In this document: positions 1 to 8,207 of the stretch, piece by piece | Layout: the number at the start of each line of letters is the position of its first letter | How positions within the stretch are numbered: the stretch's first letter is position 1 | Assembly: GCA_017882935.1 (NCBI GenBank) | Contig: JADGOP010000015.1 | Location: 1 to 14,568 of the forward strand | DNA: 14,568 bases | Direction of reading: 5' to 3' | DNA from: Actinomycetota bacterium | GTDB lineage: Bacteria; Actinomycetota; Acidimicrobiia; Acidimicrobiales; Iamiaceae | The notes under the pieces: generated by a model | What the model was told of the DNA's origin: nothing | The model's input: only the letters and a program-made list of their open reading frames with translations | Databases searched by the model: none | Translations under genes and position numbers: made by a program

Positions 1-71
1 AGACAGGAGCGTCCGGGCAGCCCCGAGCGAACCTCGCGGCGACCCCACGGTGGCGCGCCGCGGGCCCTTGC

Positions 72-102
72 TTGGCTCCCCGCGCGGGCACCGACCTAGA
101 GT
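72..102 (+). promoter_or_regulatory. Candidate promoter of the cytochrome-reductase unit
   Basis: A -10-like TAGAGT lies at 97-102 and a -35-like TTGGCT at 72-77, with a 19-bp spacer that is slightly long. The spacer contains a perfect 10-bp palindrome, CCCGCGCGGG (79-88), which could be an operator or chance in such GC-rich DNA. This would give a leader of roughly 65 nt before the GTG at 174. Nothing else is supported in bases 1-173. Based on motif reading only. Confidence 0.3.
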
Positions 103-162
103 GACCGCGCCCGAAGGGTCGGCGCCACGAGCGCCCCACCCGCCCGGCCAGCACCCGCCAGC

Positions 163-167
163 GGAGG
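163..167 (+). promoter_or_regulatory. Shine-Dalgarno of the cytochrome gene
   Basis: GGAGG ends 6 nt before the GTG at 174. It fixes that GTG as the start and marks this as a leadered mRNA, unlike several other genes in the window. Confidence 0.7.
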
Positions 168-173
168 ACGCAC

Positions 174-929
174 GTGACCGACCAACCGACCGAAGGCCAG
201 CCCGCCGCCGACGACGAGTCGGCCGTCTCCGGAGCCGAGTCGGTGGAGCCCGCCGAGTCGCCGCTCGAGACCGGCCAGCCGTCGCAACAGGCAGCCGCCG
301 AAGGCGAGGCCGCCGCGCCCGCCGCCGCCAGCGCCTCGGTCGCCGCCACGCCTCCACCCGCCGCGCCGGCTGCCCGCCCCGCGGGCCCGGTCGACCCGCC
401 CTACGTCGCGGCGGCCAAGTCCCGCAAGCGCGTGCCGCTGTGGGCGGTCCCGATCTTCCCGCTGCTGCTCATCTGGGCGCTCGTCTACGTCAACGCCATG
501 ACGCCGGTGTCCAACAACAACACCCCGCTCGCCCAGGGCGGCGCCCTCTACGCCAAGAACTGCTCCACCTGCCACGGCAGCACCGGCGGCGGCGGCTCCG
601 GTCCCGCCTTCAACGGCGGCGCGGTCATCAAGACCTTCCCCAAGTGGGAGGACCAGGTGAAGTGGGTCGACCTCGGGTCGGCCAACTGGCCCACCTCCAC
701 CTACGGCGCCACCCACAAGCCCGTGGGCGCCGGCGGCATGCCGGGCTTCGGCCCCGACGGCCAGGCCTCGCTCACCTGTGACGAGATCCTGCTGGTGGTG
801 CACTACGAGCGCGTGACCCTCGGCGGGCTGGTCGCCAGCAGCCCCGACGACATGGACCTCGAGAAGCAGGCAACGGCCATCGCCGCGGGCCAGACGGCGA
901 CCCAGACCGCCTGCCCCGTCAAGAAGTAG
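174..929 (+). CDS. Membrane-anchored c-type cytochrome
   Basis: A 251-residue protein with three parts. Residues 1-85 are a low-complexity Ala/Pro/Glu region with no hydrophobic signal. Residues 88-106 form one transmembrane helix preceded by a basic KSRKR patch, so the N-terminus should be cytoplasmic and the rest outside. Residues 115-251 are a monohaem cytochrome c domain with the covalent haem site CSTCH (C130, C133, H134) and a likely axial Met in GGMPGFG (M189). Two further cysteines (C202, C247) could pair. It presumably carries electrons at the outer face of the membrane between a quinol-oxidising complex and an oxidase; the partner is not in the window. GTG start with GGAGG 6 nt upstream. 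It lies 50 bases before the reductase gene on the same strand, so the two are probably co-transcribed. The specific cytochrome subtype is not resolved. Confidence 0.88.
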   Translation: MTDQPTEGQPAADDESAVSGAESVEPAESPLETGQPSQQAAAEGEAAAPAAASASVAATPPPAAPAARPAGPVDPPYVAAAKSRKRVPLWAVPIFPLLLIWALVYVNAMTPVSNNNTPLAQGGALYAKNCSTCHGSTGGGGSGPAFNGGAVIKTFPKWEDQVKWVDLGSANWPTSTYGATHKPVGAGGMPGFGPDGQASLTCDEILLVVHYERVTLGGLVASSPDDMDLEKQATAIAAGQTATQTACPVKK

Positions 930-966
930 CCCGGCCGGGTCCCGACCGGCCCGACCGGCCCGACCC

Positions 967-971
967 AGGAG
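967..971 (+). promoter_or_regulatory. Shine-Dalgarno of the reductase gene
   Basis: AGGAG ends 8 nt before the GTG at 980 and supports that start codon. The spacer between the two genes also holds short tandem copies of a CGACCGGCC unit (about 943-966), with no clear terminator. Confidence 0.6.
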
Positions 972-979
972 CCTCCCCC

Positions 980-2245
980 GTGCCCGACACCACCACCCGA
1001 CACGACGTGCTGGTGGTGGGCGGCGGTCCGGCGGGCGCGGCCACCGGCTACTGGCTCGCCAAGGCGGGCCTCGACGTGGCCGTCATCGAGCGCAAGACCT
1101 ACCCGCGCGACAAGTCGTGCGGCGACGGCCTCACCCCGCGCGCCGTCAAGCAGCTCGACGACATGGGGCTGCGCCCGCGGCTCGAGACGTACCACCGCAA
1201 CCGCGGCCTCCGGGCCGTCGCCCACGACATCACCCTCGAGCTGCCCTGGCCCGAGCACCCCGACTTCCCCAACCACGGCTTCGTGGTGCGGCGCACGGTG
1301 CTCGACCAGATGGTGGCCGAGCACGCCCGCGACGCGGGCGTCGCGCTGTGGGAGGGCACCGACGCGGTGGCGCCCATCCTGCGAGACGGCCTGGTGCGCG
1401 GCATCACCGTGCAGGACAAGGCCACGGGCCAGAAGCGCGACGCCCACGCCCGCTACGTCGTGCTCGCCGAAGGCGCCAACTCGCGCATCGCCCGCACGCT
1501 CGGCGCCAGCCGCAACCGCAGCTACCCCATGGGCCTCGCCATCCGCGGCTACTACGCCAGCAGCCAGGCCGACGACGCCTGGATCGAGAGCGCGCTCGAC
1601 GTGCGCGACCGCCATGGGGCCTCGCTCCCCGGCTACGGCTGGGTCTTCCCCCTGGGCGACGGCACCGTCAACGTGGGCATCGGCCTGCTGTCGACGTTCC
1701 GCGACTACAAGAGCGTCAACACCACCACGCTCATGAACGAGTGGCTCATCACCGCCCCCGAGCACTGGGGCCTCGACCCCGACGGCGCCATCGGCCCCGT
1801 CCTCGGCGGACGCCTCCCCATGGCCGGGTCGGTCAACCCCAAGGTGGGTCCCAACTGGGTCGTCGTCGGCGACGCCGCGGGGTCCATCAACCCGTTCAAC
1901 GGCGAGGGCATCGACTACGCCTACGAGACCGGTCGCATCGCCGCCGACCTGATCCACGAGTCGCTCGCCACCGGCAGCGGGCTGCCGCTGCAGCGCTACC
2001 CGCACCTGCTCGACGAGGAGTACGGCCTCTACTTCAAGGTCGCCCGGCTCTTCATGCAGCTGATGGGCAACCCGGCGCTCATGCGCGAGCTCACCCGCGT
2101 CGGCATGCACAGCAGGTCGCTCATGGAGTGGGTGCTCGCGATCATGGCGAACCTGCTCAAGCCCGACGAGCTGGGGCCGGCCGAGGCCGTCTACCGCACC
2201 GTCGCCGCCATGGCCCGCGTCGTGCCGGAGCCGGCCTCGGTCTGA
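980..2245 (+). CDS. Geranylgeranyl reductase family FAD-dependent oxidoreductase, menaquinone reductase (MenJ)-like
   Basis: A 421-residue flavoprotein of the geranylgeranyl reductase family, whose members saturate isoprenoid double bonds. The actinobacterial member MenJ reduces one double bond in the menaquinone side chain. Visible landmarks are the N-terminal FAD-binding GGGPAG (14-19) with the ribose-binding acidic residue E37 at the end of strand 2, the family motif CGDG (47-50), AEGANS (163-168), GWVFPLGDG (220-228) and the second FAD motif GDAAGSINPFNGEGI (297-311). The C-terminal ~100 residues are helical and hydrophobic in patches, fitting a lipid substrate at the membrane. Length matches the family. 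It follows a membrane cytochrome gene, which favours a respiratory quinone over a chlorophyll or archaeal-lipid substrate. Actinobacteria carry several paralogues, so the exact substrate is inferred. Confidence 0.9.
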   Translation: MPDTTTRHDVLVVGGGPAGAATGYWLAKAGLDVAVIERKTYPRDKSCGDGLTPRAVKQLDDMGLRPRLETYHRNRGLRAVAHDITLELPWPEHPDFPNHGFVVRRTVLDQMVAEHARDAGVALWEGTDAVAPILRDGLVRGITVQDKATGQKRDAHARYVVLAEGANSRIARTLGASRNRSYPMGLAIRGYYASSQADDAWIESALDVRDRHGASLPGYGWVFPLGDGTVNVGIGLLSTFRDYKSVNTTTLMNEWLITAPEHWGLDPDGAIGPVLGGRLPMAGSVNPKVGPNWVVVGDAAGSINPFNGEGIDYAYETGRIAADLIHESLATGSGLPLQRYPHLLDEEYGLYFKVARLFMQLMGNPALMRELTRVGMHSRSLMEWVLAIMANLLKPDELGPAEAVYRTVAAMARVVPEPASV

Positions 2246-2267
2246 CCGCCGCCCGCCGCGCGCTTCC

Positions 2268-2320
2268 CCGTTCTTTGCAGGATTCGTGTGAGGGGGTTGC
2301 ACCAACCCTGCAGAGAACGG
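2268..2320 (+). terminator. Nested hairpin, probable terminator after the reductase gene
   Basis: The arms CCGTTCTTTGCAGG (2268-2281) and CCTGCAGAGAACGG (2307-2320) pair over 14 positions, 13 Watson-Crick and one T/G. Inside lies a second perfect stem, GGGTTG-CAC-CAACCC (2294-2308), sharing two bases with the outer arm. The single imperfect pair is a G-U wobble in + strand RNA but an A-C mismatch in - strand RNA, so the structure suits the + transcript. No U tract follows. It sits between convergent genes and begins 22 bases after the reductase stop. The rest of 2246-2481 shows nothing coding. Confidence 0.6.
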
Positions 2321-2481
2321 AATCTGGCACCGGTCCCGGCGGGTCCTGTCCGTGGCACACCCAACCCGGCGTGTCCTCGCTTCACTGCGGTCCGGCGGGT
2401 CGGGGCCCAGCCACGGCCACCCGCCTCCCCCACCTCACCCTGATCGCTCGTGGAGGTGTCTCTGTACGGCCTTCGCTCCGC

Positions 2482-3240
2482 TCAGGCTGCTTCCTCTTCG
2501 AGGGACACGATGTGGTCGACCACGTCATCGAGGTCGAGGCGCGGCTCGTCGAAGCGGCGCACGTCGCGGTAGGTGCGGTCGCGCCCTGCGTCGGAGACGA
2601 ACCAGTGGTCCAGCCGCTCGACGACCGTGGCGCGCAGCACGTCGGGCATCGCGGCGAGGTCGGCCGGCGCCATGCCGCCCGACACGAGCAGCCGACCCAG
2701 GTCGTACAGGTCCGACGCACGCTTCTCGGGCTTCGACGACGAACGCAGCGGCACCGTCGTCACCTTCATCGCCACGAGCCCCGCCGAGGACGCCACCAGC
2801 CGTCGGCGAGCGCGGGCCAGCACCGCGCCGGTGCCGTCCTCGACCACCACCAGGTCGAGCGCGGTGGCCGCGTCGTGCGCCCAGGTGTGGGCGATCATGT
2901 TGAGGTCGAGGTCGGTGGGTGGCTCGGGGTGCGTGAGGACCTCGGCGATCAACGCGTCGGCGGCGAGCGGCGCCACGTCGATCACGTCGAGGTCGAAGTC
3001 ACCGGCGAAGCGGTACTGCCCACCCCCGGCCGCGCTCACGGCCAGACCGACGATGAGGTCGTGGTACCGCGGCAGGTCGCGGGCCACCGCGTCGAGGTCG
3101 ACCGTGGCGCGGTGCGGCGTGCCGACGCGGCACATCACGGCGAGGCCGCCGATGAGCCGAAGCTCCGGCGGGAGCGAGGACAGCAGGTCGACCGCGCGGT
3201 GGGTCGTGCCGTCGCGCCGACCGGTCAGCGCGACGGTCAC
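2482..3240 (-). CDS. AbiEii-like nucleotidyltransferase, probable type IV toxin
   Basis: A 252-residue protein if it starts at the GTG at 3240, whose bases overlap the upstream stop as GTGA. An ATG at 3267 would add nine residues. It shows the pattern of AbiEii/MenT-type nucleotidyltransferases: LIGGLAVMCR (29-38), then the metal-binding pair in RATVDLD (D48, D50), then a C-terminal LVAMKV (K159) followed by RSSSKPEKRASDLYDL (166-181), equivalent to the family's K-R-x-KDxxDL region. Such toxins transfer nucleotides to RNA or other acceptors; some M. tuberculosis MenT proteins modify tRNA 3' ends. The acceptor here is unknown. Its only operon partner is the winged-helix gene directly upstream, the AbiEi-AbiEii order. 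Family identity is read from motifs; toxicity and phage defence are inference. A plain uncharacterised nucleotidyltransferase is the alternative. Confidence 0.75.
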   Translation of the reverse strand: MTVALTGRRDGTTHRAVDLLSSLPPELRLIGGLAVMCRVGTPHRATVDLDAVARDLPRYHDLIVGLAVSAAGGGQYRFAGDFDLDVIDVAPLAADALIAEVLTHPEPPTDLDLNMIAHTWAHDAATALDLVVVEDGTGAVLARARRRLVASSAGLVAMKVTTVPLRSSSKPEKRASDLYDLGRLLVSGGMAPADLAAMPDVLRATVVERLDHWFVSDAGRDRTYRDVRRFDEPRLDLDDVVDHIVSLEEEAA

Positions 3241-4223
3241 CGGGCCGCGCCCGGGACGATGCCCCACGACTCGACGACCTCACGCCCCCGCGCGGGGTCG
3301 GCCGCGAGCCGCAGCGCGCAGACGATCGGGTGCGCCACACGCCACGGGTGATCGACACTCGGCGGGTGCTCGGTGTTCTCGGGCAGCCACGCCACCGGAG
3401 CGGTCCGGACCCAGCACCGCGTCGGGGCCTCGCGCTGGACGAGGCTCCGCACCCGTCGCAGCGCGGCCGGGCCGGGAAGGTAGGCCCGGGCAGGCAGGTC
3501 TCCCGCCGCCGCGATGCGGGCGCCCCCGAGCGTGGCGGCGCGCTCGTCGACGCGGACCAACGTCTCGCGGCCCAGCTTCTCCGCGATCTCGTCGAGCCCC
3601 ACCGGCAGCGCCAGCCAACCGTCGTCGGGCCACTGTGCGGCCGTCTCCCAGAACAGCTCGGGGAGCAGCGGCTGGTGCGTCGTCCGCCCGATGAGACCGA
3701 CGTCGGCGAAGCGTCGCACGAGCTCGTGCACCGCACCGACGCTGCGCCCGATGACGGGGGCCACGCGCCGGGCCGTCACCGGGTCGTCCGGGTGGAGCAG
3801 TGCGGCGAGCGCCACCTCCAGCCCCACCTGGGTCCACGGGTTGGTGAGACGGGACCGGTCGCGGCCATCGGGCGCGGGCAGCGGGGCCTCGATGCGGACG
3901 CCCGGGGCCCACACCCGCACGTGGCCGCGCCGGTCGAACCAGCCCCAGCCGGCGCGCCTCAGGACCTCACGACCGGGTTCGCTGATGCGATCGGCCACGA
4001 CGACCACCGGCCGACGGCGACGCTGCGCCCCGGTGCGCTGCGCGAGCTCCGCCAGCTCGACGGGAGTGGGGTGGGCGGCGGTCGCCACGTCGAGCCTGAC
4101 CGGCACGCCGTCGACCCGCAGGGCCCGCTCGTGCACGGCCGCGTCGACGCCGACCGCACCCAGCGCATCGGCCACCTCGCCGAGCAACTCGTCGATCTCC
4201 GCTGTCTGTGCCGTCACGAACAC
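3237..4223 (-). CDS. AbiEi-like winged-helix regulator, probable type IV antitoxin
   Basis: A 328-residue protein. Residues 1-115 form an alpha/beta segment ending in VVVVADRISEP (73-83) and AGWGWFDRRGHVRV (91-104), a layout seen in actinobacterial AbiEi-type antitoxins. Residues about 130-180 look like a winged helix-turn-helix (VGLEVALAALL, then a recognition-helix-like SVGAVHELVRRFADVGLI). The remaining 140 residues are a C-terminal domain of unknown role. In AbiE systems the antitoxin does not bind the toxin stably; it represses its own promoter and counters toxicity through the C-terminal domain. The start was chosen as the GTG at 4223 because a TACCCT hexamer lies 7 nt upstream and no Shine-Dalgarno is present; a GTG at 4217 is also possible. 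Two identical 18-bp repeats flank the promoter. Downstream it overlaps the nucleotidyltransferase by four bases. Confidence 0.7.
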   Translation of the reverse strand: MFVTAQTAEIDELLGEVADALGAVGVDAAVHERALRVDGVPVRLDVATAAHPTPVELAELAQRTGAQRRRRPVVVVADRISEPGREVLRRAGWGWFDRRGHVRVWAPGVRIEAPLPAPDGRDRSRLTNPWTQVGLEVALAALLHPDDPVTARRVAPVIGRSVGAVHELVRRFADVGLIGRTTHQPLLPELFWETAAQWPDDGWLALPVGLDEIAEKLGRETLVRVDERAATLGGARIAAAGDLPARAYLPGPAALRRVRSLVQREAPTRCWVRTAPVAWLPENTEHPPSVDHPWRVAHPIVCALRLAADPARGREVVESWGIVPGAAR

Positions 4224-4229
4224 CGAACA
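4212..4229 (-). repeat. Operator-like 18-bp repeat, copy 1 (over the start)
   Basis: Read on the - strand as TGTTCGGTGTTCGTGACG. It contains TGTTCG twice at a 7-bp step. It covers the proposed transcription and translation start of the AbiEi-like gene and is identical to the copy at 4275-4292. Confidence 0.75.
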
Positions 4230-4230
4230 C

Positions 4231-4259
4231 AGGGTACTGCACCAGCTTCAGGGGCGAAA
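4231..4259 (-). promoter_or_regulatory. Promoter of the AbiEi/AbiEii-like operon, probably leaderless
   Basis: On the - strand, TACCCT (4236-4231) fits the actinobacterial -10 pattern TAnnnT. TTTCGC (4259-4254) is a weak -35 with a 17-bp spacer. Seven bases separate the -10 from the GTG at 4223, so transcription should begin at or next to the start codon. The two 18-bp repeats lie on either side of the promoter. Confidence 0.5.
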
Positions 4260-4268
4260 GTCCGCCGC

Positions 4269-4282
4269 TCGTGACGTCACGA
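4269..4282. promoter_or_regulatory. Palindrome overlapping the upstream operator repeat
   Basis: TCGTGACGTCACGA is a perfect 14-bp palindrome. Half of it belongs to the second 18-bp repeat, so this copy has an extra inverted half-site that copy 1 lacks. It could be a higher-affinity dimer site for the AbiEi-like regulator. Confidence 0.5.
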
Positions 4283-4292
4283 ACACCGAACA
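4275..4292 (-). repeat. Operator-like 18-bp repeat, copy 2 (upstream)
   Basis: Identical in all 18 positions to 4212-4229 and in the same orientation, 63 bp away. If transcription starts at 4223 it lies at about -52 to -69. The sequence differs immediately outside both copies, so it is a discrete conserved element rather than part of a longer duplication. Confidence 0.75.
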
Positions 4293-4325
4293 TCACCTAT
4301 GGCAGCCTCGCCTGCGATCTGCGTG

Positions 4326-4354
4326 CGAAAAGCGTCGCTGGGCGACGCCTTTCG
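4326..4354 (-). terminator. Terminator of zwf
   Basis: Arms at 4326-4338 and 4342-4354 pair at 12 of 13 positions around a 3-base loop. Read on the - strand, a GC-rich stem GCGTCGC-CCA-GCGACGC is followed by TTTTCG, the layout of an intrinsic terminator. The one imperfect pair is a G-U wobble only in - strand RNA, which agrees with service to zwf, whose stop is 27 bases upstream. It also insulates the AbiE-like promoter from read-through. Confidence 0.7.
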
Positions 4355-4381
4355 TACGGAGAAGGCGAGCGGACCGTGCCG

Positions 4382-5824
4382 TCAGTGGGGAGGCGCGACG
4401 GTGGCGGTGCCGCCGCGGGTGGGCGGGATGGGGTCGACCCAGCCGCCGGCCTGCTCGGCCAAGTCGTCGGCCTCGAGCGGGCCGAGCGTGTCCTCCTCGT
4501 AGAGGTGGACACGGGGTGGCCGGTCGAGCAGCGGCTGCACGATGCGCCACTGCTCGTCGAGCGCGTCGGCGCGACCGAAGCGGCGCGGGTCGCCCAGCAT
4601 GGCGTCCTCGAGCAGGCGCTGGTAGGCGTCGGTGCGCGGCCCGAGCGCGGTCTCGTGCGAGACCTCGAGGTTCACCGGCTGGGTGAGGAGCTGCTCGCCC
4701 GGCGCCTTCTCGTGGAGGTGCAGCACGATGCCGTCGTCGGCACCGAGGCGGAACCGCAGCCGGTTGGGGGCGGGCTTGACCGTGGCGTCCTCGTCGGTGA
4801 AGAGCAGCCGCGGCGGCGTGGCGAAGGTGACGACCGCCTCGGTGGTGGTCACGCCCAGGTTCTTGCCGGCGCGGATCAGCCACGGCACGCCGGCCCAGCG
4901 CCACGAGTCGATCTCGAACTGCACCGCCACGAAGGTCTCGGTGTCGGAGTGCGGGTCGACGCCGTCGGCGTCCTTGTACGAGCGGTACTGGCCGCGCACC
5001 GCCTGCTCGGGGTCGAAGGCGCGCACCTGGCGCAACAGCTTGACCCGCTCGTCGCGCAACGACGCCGCGTCGGACCCCGCGGGCGGCTCCATGGCCATGA
5101 GGGCCACGATCTGCAGCAGGTGGTTCTGCACCACGTCGCGCAGCGCGCCGACGCTCTCGTAGAACGTGCCACGGCTGCCCACGCCGAACTCCTCGGCCAT
5201 GGTGATCTGCACGCTCGAGATGAAGTTGCGGTTCCACACCGGCTCGAGCAGCGAGTTGGCGAAGCGGAACACGAGCAGGTTCTCGATGGGCTCCTTGCCG
5301 AGGAAGTGGTCGATGCGGAACACCGACGACTCGGGGAAGACCTCGTGGACCACCTCGTTGAGGTCGTGGGCCGACGCGGCGTCTCGGCCGAACGGCTTCT
5401 CGACCACCACCCGGGCACCTTCGGCCAGGCCCACGCGGCCGAGCCCCTGGATCACGTCGGGGAACATCGTCGGCGGGATGGCCAGGTAGAAGAGCGGGCG
5501 CGAGCAGGCGCCGAGCACCTCGGCCAGCCGGTCGAAGGTGGTGGGGTCGCGGTAGTCGCCGCTGACGTAGCTCAGCCGCTGCGACAGGTCGGACCAGGCG
5601 GCGTCGTCGATGGTGTCGTGGTGCTCGCCGATGGCCTTGCGGACCCGGTCGCGCAAGTCGTCGTCGGACCACTTCGAAGACGACACGCCCACGACCGGCA
5701 GGTCGAGCCGGCCTTCGCGGTGCAGCTCCCAGACCGCCGGGAAGATGCGCTTGTAGGCCAAGTCGCCCGTGGCACCGAAGAGCACGAGCGCATCGGACGG
5801 AACCACATCACCGCGGGCTGCCAT
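4382..5824 (-). CDS. zwf: Glucose-6-phosphate 1-dehydrogenase
   Basis: Oxidises glucose 6-phosphate to 6-phosphogluconolactone with NAD(P)+, the first step of the oxidative pentose phosphate pathway, in the cytosol. The 480-residue length is normal. Landmarks are the coenzyme-binding GATGDLA (17-23, family GxxGDLA), EKPFG (142-146), the substrate-binding RIDHFLGKE (170-178, with Phe where Tyr is most common) and H235 in VVQNHLLQ, at the position of the catalytic base. The ATG at 5824 is chosen because homology begins directly after it; the open frame continues to 6301 but lies inside hemL. It starts 11 bases after the hemL stop, yet a TAGCGT hexamer overlapping that stop could give its own leaderless mRNA. 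No tal, tkt, pgl or opcA gene is adjacent here. NADPH from this step could feed glutamyl-tRNA reductase; that link is inferred. Confidence 0.96.
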   Translation of the reverse strand: MAARGDVVPSDALVLFGATGDLAYKRIFPAVWELHREGRLDLPVVGVSSSKWSDDDLRDRVRKAIGEHHDTIDDAAWSDLSQRLSYVSGDYRDPTTFDRLAEVLGACSRPLFYLAIPPTMFPDVIQGLGRVGLAEGARVVVEKPFGRDAASAHDLNEVVHEVFPESSVFRIDHFLGKEPIENLLVFRFANSLLEPVWNRNFISSVQITMAEEFGVGSRGTFYESVGALRDVVQNHLLQIVALMAMEPPAGSDAASLRDERVKLLRQVRAFDPEQAVRGQYRSYKDADGVDPHSDTETFVAVQFEIDSWRWAGVPWLIRAGKNLGVTTTEAVVTFATPPRLLFTDEDATVKPAPNRLRFRLGADDGIVLHLHEKAPGEQLLTQPVNLEVSHETALGPRTDAYQRLLEDAMLGDPRRFGRADALDEQWRIVQPLLDRPPRVHLYEEDTLGPLEADDLAEQAGGWVDPIPPTRGGTATVAPPH

Positions 5825-5834
5825 GCCCCCGACG

Positions 5835-7153
<1,319 letters not shown>

Positions 7154-7157
<4 letters not shown>

Positions 7158-8134
7158 GCCAGGGCCTCGGCGAGGTCGCGTGCGAAGTAGGTGAGGATCA
7201 GGTCGGCGCCGGCGCGCTTGATGGCCGTGATGTGCTCGAGCGCCACCGCGTCGGCGTCGATCCAGCCACGCTCGCCGGCCGCCTTGACCATGGCGTACTC
7301 ACCGGACACGTGGTACGCCGCGATGGGCACGTCGAGCTCGGCCCGGGCCCGCACGATGATGTCGAGGTAGGCCAGCGCCGGCTTGACCATGACCAGGTCG
7401 GCACCTTCGCCGACGTCGGCGCGCAGCTCCTCGAGCGCCTCACGGGCGTTGCGGAAGTCCTGCTGGTACGCCTTGCGGTCGCCCCCGTCGGCGATGCTCA
7501 CGTCGACCGCATCGCGGAACGGGCCGTAGAGGGCCGAGGCGTACTTGGCGGCGTAGGCCAGGATCGCGACCTGCTCGAAGCTCTCCTCGTCGAGCGCGTC
7601 GCGGATGGCGAGCACCTGGCCGTCCATCATCCCCGAGGGGGCGACGATGTCGGCACCGGCCTCGGCCTGCGCGATGGCGACCTCGGCGTAGCGCTCGAGG
7701 GTGGCGTCGTTGTCGACCTCGCCGCTCGGCGTGAGCAGCCCGCAGTGCCCGTGGTCGGTGTACTCGTCGAGGCACAGGTCGGCCATGACGACCATGTCAT
7801 CGCCCACCTCGTCGCGCACGTCGCGCAGCGCCACCTGCACGATGCCGTCGCGGTCGGATGCCCCCGAGCCCTCGGCGTCCTTCCGGGCCGGGACCCCGAA
7901 CAGGATGAGCGCCGGGACGCCCAGCTGCTGCAGCTCGGCGACCTCCTTGCGGAGCGACTCACGGGTGTGCTGGACCACGCCCGGCAGCGAGGTGATGGGC
8001 TGGGGCTGGTCGATGCCCTCGCGCACGAACAGCGGGGCGACCAGGTCGTCGACACCGAGCACGGTCTCGGCGACCAGCCGGCGCAACGCCGGGGTGCGAC
8101 GCAGGCGACGGAGGCGACGTTGCGGAAAGCTCAC
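7154..8134 (-). CDS. hemB: Porphobilinogen synthase (5-aminolevulinate dehydratase)
   Basis: Condenses two 5-aminolevulinate molecules to porphobilinogen. The protein has 326 residues, the usual length. The Schiff-base lysines are visible as K197 (AAKYAS) and K251 (MVKPALAYLD). The metal-site segment DLCLDEYTDHGHCG (119-132) has Cys-Asp-Cys, intermediate between the three-cysteine zinc type (CxC...C) and the cysteine-free magnesium type (AxD...D). The start is a GTG at 8134 with no Shine-Dalgarno; TAGCCT lies 6 nt upstream, suggesting a leaderless mRNA. It is the first gene of hemB-hemL(-zwf) and diverges from the Cds1-like gene across 73 bases. Confidence 0.97.
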
Positions 8135-8140
8135 GCGTCC

Positions 8141-8146
8141 AGGCTA
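8141..8146 (-). promoter_or_regulatory. Possible leaderless promoter -10 for hemB
   Basis: On the - strand TAGCCT lies 6 nt before the GTG at 8134. No Shine-Dalgarno fits, and no convincing -35 is seen. It is back-to-back with the + strand hexamer at 8196-8201. Confidence 0.45.
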
Positions 8147-8195
8147 GGTCGCCATGTTCCCTTCGAGCAGCGGCGGCTCGCTCCCGGCGGTCTCG

Positions 8196-8201
8196 TACGC
8201 T
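8196..8201 (+). promoter_or_regulatory. Possible leaderless promoter -10 for the cds1-like gene
   Basis: TACGCT lies 6 nt before the ATG at 8208, with no Shine-Dalgarno. The heptamer TACGCTG recurs at the same relative place before cobA-hemD and before the 12078 gene. Confidence 0.45.
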
Positions 8202-8207
8202 GCGGCC

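Noticed and set aside
803..2305. Long open frame (500 codons) on the - strand
   Set aside because: It is antisense to the cytochrome end and the reductase gene. Its protein is Gly/Val/Ala/His-rich low complexity with no domain, typical of open antisense frames in GC-rich coding DNA.
2352..2903. + strand 183-codon frame after the reductase
   Set aside because: Arg/Pro/Ala-rich antisense frame with no ribosome site, largely opposite the nucleotidyltransferase gene.
1117..3351. 744-codon + strand open frame
   Set aside because: Arg/Pro/His-rich frame-shifted copy of the reductase gene running on into antisense of the AbiE-like genes; no family signal.
4212..4292. CRISPR-like repeat pair
   Set aside because: There are only two units, the spacer is 45 bases and unique, there are no further copies or cas genes, and the placement is over a promoter.
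3967..4296. Short - strand frame from 4296 carrying FGVRD twice
   Set aside because: The peptide repeat is only the 18-bp DNA repeat read in a different frame from the AbiEi-like gene. The DNA repeat is better explained as an operator.
8154..8207. Upstream ATG for the Cds1-like gene
   Set aside because: The 18 added residues are low complexity and would include the TACGCT promoter hexamer. The ATG at 8208 fits the family start better.
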